Shown: in pieces, positions 43,917 to 52,197 of the stretch
How the letters are laid out: each line of letters begins with the position of its first letter
Position numbering within the stretch: the first letter of the stretch is position 1
DNA from: Oscillospiraceae bacterium
Lineage (GTDB): Bacteria > Bacillota > Clostridia > Oscillospirales > Ruminococcaceae
Reading direction: 5' to 3'
Assembly (NCBI GenBank): GCA_009783205.1
Contig: WRHO01000001.1
Location: 124,001 to 188,000 of the forward strand
DNA: 64,000 nt
Translations under genes and position numbers: made by a program
Notes under the pieces: model-generated
Databases searched by the model: none
The model's input: the letters and a program-made list of their open reading frames with translations, nothing else
What the model was told of the DNA's origin: nothing

Positions 43917-44485
43917 GAGAAATTTTACTGAACATTTGTATGACATCAATCGCATTATGCTTGTTTAAAATGCTTATTCCCGAAAATTCGCTTAAGAAAC
44001 AGACGGATTTTCTCGTCGCCTGTTTCTTTTTAAGTGTTTTGGCGTTTTTTTTCACGAGCGGACGGGTTAATTTTGCGGAGGAGGCAACCTTCATTATAGA
44101 AAATATCCCATATGCGGATTTTAACGAGGAGTATGTCAACGCGCAAAAACGAGCCGTTGAGCGCGAAACACAAGCGAGCCTCTTGCGCGTTTTGAACGAC
44201 GGGGGGATTTTTCCCGAAGAAATTTATGTAATCGTTAATATTTCGGATAAGTACAGCATATCTATTAATGAAATTAGGCTTGTGCTTGTCAGCGTCAGAC
44301 AAGAAACAGACGGGGGCGATGAAACGGTTGAACCGGGGGATTCTCATACAGATACAGAGAGCGAACCAAGCGAAAAAGAACTCAACGAGCTTAAAGAAGC
44401 CGTTAAAATTGTCCAAAAGGAGGTAGGCGGGAACATACTTATATCGGGCGAGTTTAGGCGAAAGGACTATAACCAAAATGAATGA
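43913..44485 (+). CDS. spoIIIAF: Stage III sporulation protein AF
   Basis: 190 residues from the ATG at 43913, preceded by a GGGGGGG run that acts as the ribosome site. Two N-terminal helices (ILLNICMTSIALCLFKMLIP and FLVACFFLSVLAFFFT), then an outer ring-forming domain and an acidic linker rich in Glu/Asp/Thr (~135-160). Overlaps spoIIIAG by 8 bp. Confidence 0.92.
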   Translation: MREILLNICMTSIALCLFKMLIPENSLKKQTDFLVACFFLSVLAFFFTSGRVNFAEEATFIIENIPYADFNEEYVNAQKRAVERETQASLLRVLNDGGIFPEEIYVIVNISDKYSISINEIRLVLVSVRQETDGGDETVEPGDSHTDTESEPSEKELNELKEAVKIVQKEVGGNILISGEFRRKDYNQNE

Positions 44486-44942
44486 CGAAAGCAAAAGAAT
44501 CAAAATATTCGATTTCAGAAATTTGTTTAAAAATCAAAAAACGATGAAAATAATTGTTTACGGCGGATTGGCTTTACTATTGTTGATTTTAATAAGCGAG
44601 ATGTTTTCGGGAATAACGGGCGGCTCACAAAAAGATTCAGTCGGCGACGATTATATCGTAAATGTCGCCGATTATGAAACACAGCTCGAGAGAGAGTTGA
44701 AACGAACCCTTTCCGCAATTGACGGAATAGGCGAGCTTACAATAATGGTCACATTAGACAGCCTTTCCGAAACGGTTTATGCCGAAAGAGGGGCAAGCGT
44801 AAAGACCGTAATAACCCCAAAGGTTCGCGGTGTAGCCGTCATTTGTGACGGCGGCGGCGATATCATCGTTAAACAAAAGATTGTTGAGCTCGTTTCGCGA
44901 GTTTTTGGAATCGCAACAACACGAATAAGCGTTACTAACTAA
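44478..44942 (+). CDS. spoIIIAG: Stage III sporulation protein AG
   Basis: 154 residues: one helix (IIVYGGLALLLLILISEMF), then the ring-building motif domain with YETQLERELKRTLSAIDGIG, VMVTLDS-like IMVTLDSLSE and VRGVAVICDGGGD. SpoIIIAG forms a large ring in the intermembrane space. It is shorter than the Bacillus form, with a reduced insert. Confidence 0.94.
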   Translation: MNDESKRIKIFDFRNLFKNQKTMKIIVYGGLALLLLILISEMFSGITGGSQKDSVGDDYIVNVADYETQLERELKRTLSAIDGIGELTIMVTLDSLSETVYAERGASVKTVITPKVRGVAVICDGGGDIIVKQKIVELVSRVFGIATTRISVTN

Positions 44943-44957
44943 AAGGAGAAAATTAAC

Positions 44958-45572
44958 ATGAACAAGGCAATGAACAAATTCAAAAGGCTCAGAATAAACA
45001 TGATAATCGGAAAAAAGCAGATTATTATAGCGGGACTGTGCCTGCTTTTAGGGTTAGCGGTGTTTGCTAACTATTCGGTCACAACCAACAGAAGAATTGC
45101 TCCCCCCGAAAACGAAACGGGCGAGAATCAAGAAGGCGCGGAAAACGGTGCCGAGGCGGATAAAGGCGTGAACTACGGCGACGCACAGTTTGTCTCGGGC
45201 GGGGAGATTGTCGACGATGACGTTTCGGCGTTTTTTGCTCAAGCAAGACTCTCTAAGCGCGAAAGTCGCGACGAAGCAAAAGAGTTTTTACAGACGATTA
45301 TTGCCGGCGGCGACGTCCGCGGAGACGAGATTCAGGCGATTGCGTATGAGGCGGCAACATTAGGCAATTATATCGAAAGCGAAGCAAGAGTTGAAGCGGT
45401 TTTACGCGCTCAAGGATTCTCCGATGTATTGTGCTATATATCGGAAAGGGGGACTAATATAATAGTCCGCACCGACGGCTTGACCGCACAATGCGCCGCA
45501 AAAATTAAAGACGCGCTTTTGTCCGAGGTAAACGTAGCCGCCGAAAACATTACAATTGTTGAAGTAAATTGA
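44958..45572 (+). CDS. spoIIIAH: Stage III sporulation protein AH
   Basis: 204 residues: a short cytosolic start, one helix (IIIAGLCLLLGLAVFANYSV), an acidic/Gly linker and the EscJ/YscJ-like domain from ~95 on (FFAQARLSKRESRDEAKEFL; IESEARVEAVLRAQGF; AENITIVEV). It binds SpoIIQ from the forespore to close the channel. Last gene of the operon; no obvious hairpin terminator follows before the next promoter. Confidence 0.94.
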   Translation: MNKAMNKFKRLRINMIIGKKQIIIAGLCLLLGLAVFANYSVTTNRRIAPPENETGENQEGAENGAEADKGVNYGDAQFVSGGEIVDDDVSAFFAQARLSKRESRDEAKEFLQTIIAGGDVRGDEIQAIAYEAATLGNYIESEARVEAVLRAQGFSDVLCYISERGTNIIVRTDGLTAQCAAKIKDALLSEVNVAAENITIVEVN

Positions 45573-45591
45573 ACAAAACTTATAATATCCC

Positions 45592-45648
45592 TTGCACTTT
45601 TACAAATTTTGTGGTATACTATTTTTTATTAACATAGTATACCACAAA
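45592..45648 (+). promoter_or_regulatory. Promoter with 15-bp perfect palindrome over the -10
   Basis: TTGCAC (45592-45597), 17 bp, TATACT (45615-45620). The -10 lies in the left arm of the perfect dyad TTTGTGGTATACTAT (45608-45622) / ATAGTATACCACAAA (45634-45648) with an 11-bp spacer. The predicted start site falls in the spacer, so a full RNA hairpin would not form; a DNA operator for a dimeric regulator is more likely. It serves the asp23-nusB-xse-ispA group. Confidence 0.75.
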
Positions 45649-45670
45649 TATTTTTAAGAAAGGACGGCGC

Positions 45671-46072
45671 ATGAAAACAAGAACAAATACTATAGCGGGG
45701 AGTCTTAAGATATCCAATGAGGTTGTCATAAAAATCGCCGAGTTAGCGGCTATGGAGGTGACGGGGGTGTCGGTTAAGGGCGGACATCTCGACACACAGG
45801 ACAACGCGCTTTTAGTCGCAAATCGCTTGATTAACCCGATAAAGGCGACCCTTAAGGGCGAATCCGCAGAGATAGATGTAAGCGTAATAGTAATAGCGGG
45901 ATACAAAGCAGTTAAGGTCGCAGAATCAATTCAACAAAGCGTAAAGACCGCCGTGCAGAATATGACCGGTATTGCCGTTTCAAAGGTTAATGTACGAATT
46001 TCGGGGGTGCGCCTACCTCCCGCGGCGGACAAAAGCTCCGACTTTTTCGCGGAGGATACCGAAATTATATGA
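45671..46072 (+). CDS. Asp23/Gls24 family envelope stress protein
   Basis: 133 residues: IAGSLKISNEVVIKIAELAA, MEVTGVSVKGG, then VIVIAGYKAVKVAESIQQSVKTAV and VNVRISGVRLPP, the whole Asp23 pattern (YqhY type). YqhY-like proteins lie next to nusB in many Firmicutes and have been linked to acetyl-CoA carboxylase control; accB/accC, often adjacent, are not here. The ATG is preceded by AAAGGACGG. Overlaps nusB as ATGA. Confidence 0.9.
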   Translation: MKTRTNTIAGSLKISNEVVIKIAELAAMEVTGVSVKGGHLDTQDNALLVANRLINPIKATLKGESAEIDVSVIVIAGYKAVKVAESIQQSVKTAVQNMTGIAVSKVNVRISGVRLPPAADKSSDFFAEDTEII

Positions 46073-46485
46073 ACAGACGCGAAAACAGAGAAGCGTTATT
46101 TTTATTAATGTATCAATCGTTGTTCAACGATGATTCGCTTTCGGAAATTGCCGAAGCAAATATAGACGAATTTGAACTTATTGCCGAATCCGACGAATTG
46201 GACGCGCTTATAAAAAAGGCAGAGGCGGTAACGGCGTTTGCCGAAAAATCGGACGATATTATTGCCGAATACAGTAAAACCCGCAAGCTCGAACGTATAC
46301 CGAGGGTCAGCGTTGCGATTATGCGGGTGGCTTTGTATGAAATGGATTGTGATGAAGATGTCCCCGATAAAGTAGCCATTAACGAAGCAATTGAGCTTTG
46401 TAAAAAATACGCAGAGAAACAAGACTGTGTCTTTGTGAGCGGCGTTTTGGGGAATTATTATAGGGAAAAAAATGGAACAGAATAA
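46069..46485 (+). CDS. nusB: Transcription antitermination factor NusB
   Basis: 138 residues, all-helical. NRRENREALFLLMYQSLF at the start, then RIPRVSVAIMRVALYEMDC, VPDKVAINEAIELCKKYA, and FVSGVLGNYY at the end are typical. With NusE it joins the rRNA antitermination complex. Overlaps xseA by 14 bp. Confidence 0.94.
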   Translation: MNRRENREALFLLMYQSLFNDDSLSEIAEANIDEFELIAESDELDALIKKAEAVTAFAEKSDDIIAEYSKTRKLERIPRVSVAIMRVALYEMDCDEDVPDKVAINEAIELCKKYAEKQDCVFVSGVLGNYYREKNGTE

Positions 46486-47695
46486 TCAGGGGTTGACCGT
46501 GACCGTTTCACAGGTTAATAAAAAAGTTTCCAACCTTTTAAAAAGCGAAAAATCTCTTTGTGATATATACGTTAAAGGCGAAATATCTAATTTCACCAAT
46601 CATTATAAAACGGGACATTTTTACTTTACCTTAAAAGACGAGTCGTCGTCTATAAAAGCGGTGATGTTTAAGAACAGCGTTGACGCGCTCAAATGGGTTC
46701 CCGATAATTCGAACGAGTGGAACGGCATGAAGGTGACAATACGCGGCGACGTGCGCGTTTTCGAGCGGGACGGCTTGTTCCAATTATACGCCTTCGATAT
46801 TCAACCGGAGGGCATGGGCGCGTTGTACATTGCCTTCCTTGAATTACGCGATAAGCTCGAAAAAGAGGGGCTTTTTCTGCAAAAGCGACCGCTCCCGCGT
46901 TCACCGCGCAAAATTGCCGTAATAACCGCCGAAACCGGCGCGGCACTTCAGGATATATTAAACATTTTGGGAAGGCGCAACCCTTTGGTTAAGGTTGTAT
47001 TACTGCCCGCCCTGGTACAGGGGGTAAATGCCGCCGCGTCGATAAAAGCCGCGCTCGAAAAAGCACAATCGACCGACGCCGACGTTATCATATTAGGCAG
47101 AGGCGGCGGCTCGCTCGAGGATTTAAAGGCGTTTAACGATGAAGCTCTCGCGAGGGCGGTATTTGCAAGTAAAATCCCGACTATAAGCGCGGTCGGACAC
47201 GAGGTCGATTTTACAATAACCGATTTTATTGCCGACCTTCGCGCACCGACGCCGTCCGCCGCCGCCGAATTGAGCGTTCCGGATATTGCGGACGTGTACG
47301 AATACCTGAATACTTTAAAGCGGGATATGCTGTTCAGGACAAAGAGAACGATTTCTCTTTATAGCGAGCGTATAAACGCAGTGGGAAGAGAAATTAACGC
47401 AAAGTCGCCGTCTGTGCGGCTCGCAAATTATGAGGCTCAATTAGAAAGCCTTAATAAACAATTGAAAATTTCGTCGGAAACGGCGTTAAACCGAAAAAAG
47501 CAACAGTTAGTTGCCGAAATGAAGCGTATTGACGCATTAAGCCCTTTAAATGTTTTAATGCGCGGTTATTCTATTGTTACCGATTCGCGCAATAATAAAG
47601 CGGTTGTTAACGCCGACGACGTTGACATAGGCGATATTGTGGGGATAAAGCTTCATAAGGGTAAAATTTCTGCAGAGGTGAAGGAGAAGGCATGA
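46472..47695 (+). CDS. xseA: Exodeoxyribonuclease VII large subunit
   Basis: 407 residues. The N-terminal OB fold (LTVTVSQVNKKVSNLLKS; ISNFTNHYKTGHFYFTLKD), then the catalytic part with IAVITAETGAALQDI, GRGGGSLEDLKAFNDE, SAVGHEVDFTITDFIADLRAPTPSAAAE. The C-terminal coiled coil and the VLMRGYSIVTD segment complete the family form. Removes single-stranded ends; acts with the small subunit coded next. Confidence 0.96.
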   Translation: MEQNNQGLTVTVSQVNKKVSNLLKSEKSLCDIYVKGEISNFTNHYKTGHFYFTLKDESSSIKAVMFKNSVDALKWVPDNSNEWNGMKVTIRGDVRVFERDGLFQLYAFDIQPEGMGALYIAFLELRDKLEKEGLFLQKRPLPRSPRKIAVITAETGAALQDILNILGRRNPLVKVVLLPALVQGVNAAASIKAALEKAQSTDADVIILGRGGGSLEDLKAFNDEALARAVFASKIPTISAVGHEVDFTITDFIADLRAPTPSAAAELSVPDIADVYEYLNTLKRDMLFRTKRTISLYSERINAVGREINAKSPSVRLANYEAQLESLNKQLKISSETALNRKKQQLVAEMKRIDALSPLNVLMRGYSIVTDSRNNKAVVNADDVDIGDIVGIKLHKGKISAEVKEKA

Positions 47696-47919
47696 CCGAT
47701 AAAAAACTAACCTTTGAACAATCGTTGACGCGGCTTTCCGAAATATCCGCTCTCATGAACGATACCGAGCTTCCGTTAGAAGAATCGCTCAAGCTGTATG
47801 GCGAGGCGGTCGGTTTAATCGACATATGCAAGCGGCGAATAGAAACGGCGAGGCTTACTATAGAAAAAATCGAGAATCAAAAGGGGACGGAAGATTCCCG
47901 GAACGGAAACGGGCAATGA
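47692..47919 (+). CDS. xseB: Exodeoxyribonuclease VII small subunit
   Basis: 75 residues with the family core LTFEQSLTRLSEISALM, LPLEESLKLYGEAVGLI. Overlaps both neighbours as ATGA, so expression is coupled. Confidence 0.94.
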   Translation: MTDKKLTFEQSLTRLSEISALMNDTELPLEESLKLYGEAVGLIDICKRRIETARLTIEKIENQKGTEDSRNGNGQ

Positions 47920-48776
47920 CGTTATTTAATCAACGCATGAACGAATATCGTGAATTAATTGAAAAAGAATTGGAGCGGGCGTTACATTTTCCGGAAACCG
48001 ATTATAAAGTCGGACAAGCGATGCGCTACAGCACGCTCGGCGGCGGAAAACGCATACGCGGCGCGCTTACCTTAGAGTTTTGTCGCGTTTTCGGCGGCGA
48101 TGTAAAAAAAGCGGTTTGTGTAGCCGCCGCAATTGAGCTTATCCACGCTTTTTCTTTGGTACACGACGACCTCCCTTGTATGGACGACGACGATTTTCGC
48201 AGGGGGAAGCCTTCGTGTCATAAAGAGTTCGGCGAAGCGACGGCACTTCTTGCCGGAGACGCATTATTGGCAACTGCGTTCAACACAGTATCGGCGGCGG
48301 CGTTTTTGCCAAAACCCGAGGGGCTTAAACCGCAAAATGTAGTTTCTGTTATATCGACGCTTTCTAACGCGACAACGGAAATGATTAAGGGACAGCAAAA
48401 GGATATGGAACTCGAAAAATCAACAAAAACGGTTTCGGAGGAAGAGCTTCTCGCTATGTACAATCGCAAGACCTGCGCGTTAATAAGCGGGGGGTGCGTC
48501 TGCGGTGCGCTTTGCGCCGACGCACCCGAAAAAGCGTTGCATAACGCTCGCGGGTATGGGTTCGCCATGGGATTGGCTTTCCAAATAACCGACGATTTGC
48601 TCGACCTTAAAACCGAGAAAGCGGGAAAGAAAACCCTTCCCCTTTTAATAGGTGAAAAAAAGGCTCGCGAATTGGCGGGTGAATATAACGATACGTCGAT
48701 TAAAATTGCCGAAAAGCTTCCGAAAGGTGATTTTTTAAAGGAATTAGCGTTGTCGCTTATTGAGAGAAGGATTTGA
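47916..48776 (+). CDS. ispA: Geranyl/farnesyl diphosphate synthase
   Basis: Builds C10-C15 prenyl diphosphates for quinone, undecaprenol and tRNA modification. 286 residues from the ATG at 47916. First Asp-rich motif DDLPCMDDDDFRRG, second LAFQITDDLLDL; GGGKRIRGALTLE and AIELIHAFSLVHDD are conserved; residues before the first motif are compatible with a farnesyl-length product. Confidence 0.94.
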   Translation: MTLFNQRMNEYRELIEKELERALHFPETDYKVGQAMRYSTLGGGKRIRGALTLEFCRVFGGDVKKAVCVAAAIELIHAFSLVHDDLPCMDDDDFRRGKPSCHKEFGEATALLAGDALLATAFNTVSAAAFLPKPEGLKPQNVVSVISTLSNATTEMIKGQQKDMELEKSTKTVSEEELLAMYNRKTCALISGGCVCGALCADAPEKALHNARGYGFAMGLAFQITDDLLDLKTEKAGKKTLPLLIGEKKARELAGEYNDTSIKIAEKLPKGDFLKELALSLIERRI

Positions 48777-48777
48777 A

Positions 48778-48833
48778 ATTATAGCAGTTTTGCTTAACAC
48801 TTGAATTTTACACCGGATTTCGGTATATATAAG
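48778..48833. repeat. Possible remnant of the ~160-bp element family
   Basis: TTATAGCAGTTTTGCTTAACA at its start resembles one end of the 42016 element (read on the minus strand), and CGGTATATATAAG near its end resembles the end of the 49314 element. The conserved core is missing. A deletion derivative is the simplest reading. Confidence 0.35.
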
Positions 48834-48841
48834 AAGAAGGA

Positions 48842-49309
48842 TTGGTAAAAAACTTGAGCAGATTTATTGACAATAACGCATTATGGGTCGCCCCAATATT
48901 CAGTTTTGTGGTCGCACAGCTTTTAAAATACGTTGTGTACGCCGTTCAGTATAAGGTGTTCAGAAAAGAGCGGCTCACCGGCGCGGGGGGGATGCCGTCT
49001 TCTCATTCGTCGGGGGTTTGTACATTAATTGTTGTAATGGCGGTCAGAGAGGGGGTTCACTCGCCTATGTTCGCTATCGCGCTTATATTGGGGCTAATCG
49101 TCATGTATGACGCGGCGGGAGTAAGACGGGCGGCGGGAATACACGCTAAGGTAATCAATATGTTAAAGGTCAGTATTGATGAATTAGACGGCGAAGCGGC
49201 AGACGATAAAACAGATGATAAGCCGTTAAAGGAATTTGTAGGGCATACTCCCCTCGAGGTGTTTTGCGGGGCGATTCTCGGCATTTTTATAGGGTTTATG
49301 TTTAAATGA
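48842..49309 (+). CDS. Divergent PAP2/DUF212 family membrane protein
   Basis: 155 residues, four hydrophobic segments. The family marker GAGGMPSSHSSGVCTL holds the Ser-His pair of the acid-phosphatase/haloperoxidase-like fold, followed by YDAAGVRRAAGIHAKVIN and a C-terminal KEFVGHTPLEVFCGAILGI. It commonly lies between ispA and dxs in Clostridia, which suggests a link to prenyl-phosphate metabolism. The start is a TTG at 48842 or 48854; the ribosome site AGAAGG (48834-48839) does not decide it. Confidence 0.85.
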   Translation: MVKNLSRFIDNNALWVAPIFSFVVAQLLKYVVYAVQYKVFRKERLTGAGGMPSSHSSGVCTLIVVMAVREGVHSPMFAIALILGLIVMYDAAGVRRAAGIHAKVINMLKVSIDELDGEAADDKTDDKPLKEFVGHTPLEVFCGAILGIFIGFMFK

Positions 49310-49313
49310 TTGA

Positions 49314-49478
49314 TTATACCGCTTAACTATCAAATTTAACACATAATTGCGGTCTTTTTGCCGCCATACTGCGTTAGAATTTTCTTAAATATAAGCGTAT
49401 ATTCGCGAAAATTTTGCCTTGTCTGACGACAAAAAACCTCGCAAATCCAGTGTCAAATCTAATAGTTAAACGGTATAT
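49314..49478. repeat. Copy C of the ~160-bp element
   Basis: A long terminal inverted repeat of 29 bp (24/29 matching, with TATACCG(C/T)TTAACTAT) at 49314-49342 and 49450-49478. The interior (49361-49430) aligns with copies A and B, including AATATA-agcg-TATATT (49388-49403) and TTGTCTGAC. It fills the gap before dxs. Confidence 0.8.
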
Positions 49479-49501
49479 AAACGAGAAAGAATGAAGCTTA
49501 T

Positions 49502-51283
49502 ATGATTTTAAATAAAAATATTTCACCCGATACATTAAAAGGGTTGTCGGAAAAAGAGCTTCGGCAATTGTGCGGCGAGGTAAGGCGATTCTTGATAAAA
49601 ACCGTATCGAAAACGGGCGGGCATTTAGCCTCAAATTTAGGAACGGTTGAGTTGACGGTCGCTCTGCATACCGTCTTTTCCTGTCCTCGGGATAAAATTA
49701 TATTCGATGTCGGGCATCAGTGTTATACCCATAAGCTGTTGACCGGTCGATTTGAACAGTTTCACACCTTGCGAACCGGCGGCGGAATCGGAGGATTCCC
49801 GCGCGCGTCCGAATCGGAGCATGACGCATTTATCGGAGGACACAGCGGGATATCGGTGTCGGCGGCATTAGGCATAGCCGAGGCTATGCAAAAGGCGGGC
49901 GACGCTCATAAAGTAATTGCAATCGCGGGGGACGGCGCGTTTACCGACGGCGGGATTTATGAGGGGATAAATAACGCGGGGAAAAGCGAGTCGAATTTGC
50001 TCGTAATTTTAAACGATAACGGAATGAGCATATCTAAGAACACGGGGGCAATTGCATCATATTTGTCGCACCTTCGTTCGACGCGAAAATATCATAAGGC
50101 AAAAACAAATGTTAAGGCTTTTCTCGAAAAAAACAAAATGGGTGAGGCGGTAAGCGACGCCGTAAGCGTGACAAAGAAATTTGTTAAAAACGCAATATAT
50201 CAGAGTAACTTTTTTGAGAATCTCGGGTTTAAGTATTACGGGATTGTCGACGGACATAACCTTAACGAATTAATTGAGATATTCGAGCTTACGAAGCTTA
50301 TTAATTCCCCCTGTCTCATTCATGTTAAAACAAAAAAGGGGAAGGGCTATAAACCCGCCGAACGCAATTCGGGCGAATATCACGCCGCCGCGCCCGCCGA
50401 TTATTTCACCGATAAACCCGTAAAACCGACAAAATCCGCAGAATCATTTTCCGATGTTTTCGGTAAGGAGATTTTGCGCTTAGCGGAACAAAAAGAGGGC
50501 GAAAAAATCTGTTTAATAAGCGCGGCTATGAAATACGCGACCGGCTGCAATTATTTTAACGCCGTTTTTCCCGAAAGGTTCTATGACTGCGGAATTGCCG
50601 AGGGACACGCGGTAACCTTTGCGGCGGGGTTAGCGAGCGGGGGCGCGTTGCCGGTATTTGCGGTATATTCGACTTTTTCGCAAAGAGGCTTTGACCGCTT
50701 ATTACACGATTGTGCAATCGAGGGGCTTCATGTAGTCTTGGCGATTGACCGCGCGGGAATGGTCGGCGAGGACGGCGAAACGCATCAAGGTTTGTTTGAC
50801 GTCGCCATGCTTTCCGTAATCCCCAACGCTACGATTTTCTCCCCCGCAAATTCGGGCGAGTTAAAAGAGTGTTTGCGTAAAGCCTTGTATGATGTTGACG
50901 GGCTTGTTGCCGTTCGTTATCCGCGCGGTGAGGCGATTTTGGGGGAATATCACGGTGAATACAGATTATTGAGCGTTAAAAGCGACAGATTAATCGTTAC
51001 GTACGGTCGTTTGGTCAAATACGCTCCGAGCGACTGTGATATATTACAATTGGTTAAGATTAAACCGCTCCCCGAGGAGGCAATCCAAATCGCGCTACAA
51101 TATAACGATATTGTGTTTTATGAAGAGGGGGTTGAGCGGGGGGGAATCGGCGAAGCATTTTTGCTCGAATTAACGCGGCGCGGCTGGCACAGAAAAAATT
51201 CACGCTACGATATAAAGGCGGTGAATGGGTTTATACCGAGCGGTAGTGTAGAATCACAATTAAAATCCCTCATCTTGTCTTAA
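49502..51283 (+). CDS. dxs: 1-deoxy-D-xylulose-5-phosphate synthase
   Basis: First step of the MEP pathway, TPP-dependent. 593 residues. GGHLASNLGTVELTVALH, FDVGHQCYTHKLLTGR, the TPP motif GDGAFTDGG...NDNGMSIS, GHAVTFAAGLA, and IDRAGMVGEDGETHQGLFD are all present. The last segment (VERGGIGEAFLLEL) is normal. It is slightly shorter than the usual ~620 residues. The 3' end overlaps a small opposite-strand gene by 24 bp. Confidence 0.96.
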   Translation: MILNKNISPDTLKGLSEKELRQLCGEVRRFLIKTVSKTGGHLASNLGTVELTVALHTVFSCPRDKIIFDVGHQCYTHKLLTGRFEQFHTLRTGGGIGGFPRASESEHDAFIGGHSGISVSAALGIAEAMQKAGDAHKVIAIAGDGAFTDGGIYEGINNAGKSESNLLVILNDNGMSISKNTGAIASYLSHLRSTRKYHKAKTNVKAFLEKNKMGEAVSDAVSVTKKFVKNAIYQSNFFENLGFKYYGIVDGHNLNELIEIFELTKLINSPCLIHVKTKKGKGYKPAERNSGEYHAAAPADYFTDKPVKPTKSAESFSDVFGKEILRLAEQKEGEKICLISAAMKYATGCNYFNAVFPERFYDCGIAEGHAVTFAAGLASGGALPVFAVYSTFSQRGFDRLLHDCAIEGLHVVLAIDRAGMVGEDGETHQGLFDVAMLSVIPNATIFSPANSGELKECLRKALYDVDGLVAVRYPRGEAILGEYHGEYRLLSVKSDRLIVTYGRLVKYAPSDCDILQLVKIKPLPEEAIQIALQYNDIVFYEEGVERGGIGEAFLLELTRRGWHRKNSRYDIKAVNGFIPSGSVESQLKSLILS

Positions 51284-51460
51284 CCTCGCTTTTTTCTTTT
51301 CAATGACGGCAATAGCAAACAAAGTATCGGAAAGCAAATCGAAAAGAACGGCGAGCATTTCGATTTCCTCGACGCTTTTTCCTTTAGCCATTATTGAAGC
51401 GGCGGCATTAATTGCGGCGGCTAATTCTGCCGAATCGCACGAATTACACGAATTAAACAT
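51260..51460 (-). CDS. Small Cys-containing protein, unknown function
   Basis: 66 residues starting MFNSCNSCDSAELAAAINA, with a CxxC pair near the N-terminus, then an amphipathic helix ending in KKKARLRQDEGF. The pattern (N-terminal Cys pair, GKSVEEIEMLAVLF, DTLFAIA) resembles small clostridial DUF6774-type proteins; I am not certain of this. It lies between convergent dxs (24-bp overlap) and divergent tlyA, facing the opposite way to all neighbours. Confidence 0.55.
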   Translation of the reverse strand: MFNSCNSCDSAELAAAINAAASIMAKGKSVEEIEMLAVLFDLLSDTLFAIAVIEKKKARLRQDEGF

Positions 51461-51474
51461 GATAATATATTAAT

Positions 51475-52197
51475 ATGATAAACAGATTAGATAAAGAATT
51501 ATACAGACGAAATTTGGCAAAAAGCAGAACGACCGCCGCCGAATTAATTACAAATAATGCCGTAACGGTAAACGGCTCGCTCTGTAACAAGGTGTCTCAA
51601 GCGGTAAATGAAGACGATATTATCGAAATAAGCGATAAGGTTATCGACACATTACGCTATGTATCGCGAGCCGGGTTAAAACTTGAACAGGCGGTTTTGC
51701 ATTATAATCTCGATTTAAACGGGAAAATCTGTCTCGATATCGGGGCAAGCACGGGGGGCTTTACCGATTGTATGCTCAAATACGGCGCAAGGCGCGTTTT
51801 TGCGGTCGATGTCGGAACGAGCCAATTAGCCGACTCCTTACGGCGTGACCCTCGGGTTGTTTCCGTTGAACAATGTGACATAAGAGAATTTATCGCACCG
51901 GTTAAAGCGGAATTTATCGCGGTCGACGTGTCGTTTATCTCGGTAAAGCTAATCCTCCCCAAATTGAAGGAGCTTGCCGATAACGGAGCGGACGCAGTAG
52001 TTTTAGTCAAACCGCAATTTGAATTAGGGCGGCGACACAAAGGGGTTATTACCGAGAGCAAAGTCCGCAACAAAATCGTTGACGAGGTAGCGACATTTGC
52101 AAAGTCGAGCGGGTTGCTTGTGAAAGGTCTGTGCGAGTCGTCGGTCGTCGGTAAATCCGGCAACCGCGAATATTTAATGTGGTTGGGTATTGATTAA
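51475..52197 (+). CDS. tlyA: TlyA family rRNA 2'-O-methyltransferase / S4-domain protein
   Basis: 240 residues: an S4 RNA-binding domain (~1-60, KSRTTAAELITNNAVTVNG), then the FtsJ-like methyltransferase with ICLDIGASTGGFTDCMLKYG (SAM site), VFAVDVGTSQLA, FIAVDVSFISVKLILP and VLVKPQFELGRR. In Mycobacterium it methylates 16S and 23S rRNA. Its stop is followed at once by the nadK ATG. Confidence 0.92.
   Translation: MINRLDKELYRRNLAKSRTTAAELITNNAVTVNGSLCNKVSQAVNEDDIIEISDKVIDTLRYVSRAGLKLEQAVLHYNLDLNGKICLDIGASTGGFTDCMLKYGARRVFAVDVGTSQLADSLRRDPRVVSVEQCDIREFIAPVKAEFIAVDVSFISVKLILPKLKELADNGADAVVLVKPQFELGRRHKGVITESKVRNKIVDEVATFAKSSGLLVKGLCESSVVGKSGNREYLMWLGID

Noticed and set aside
49311..49500. Riboswitch before dxs
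   Set aside because: The segment matches two other non-coding copies in unrelated places (before a lipoprotein gene and inside the spoIIIA operon), so it is a dispersed element rather than a dxs-specific aptamer.
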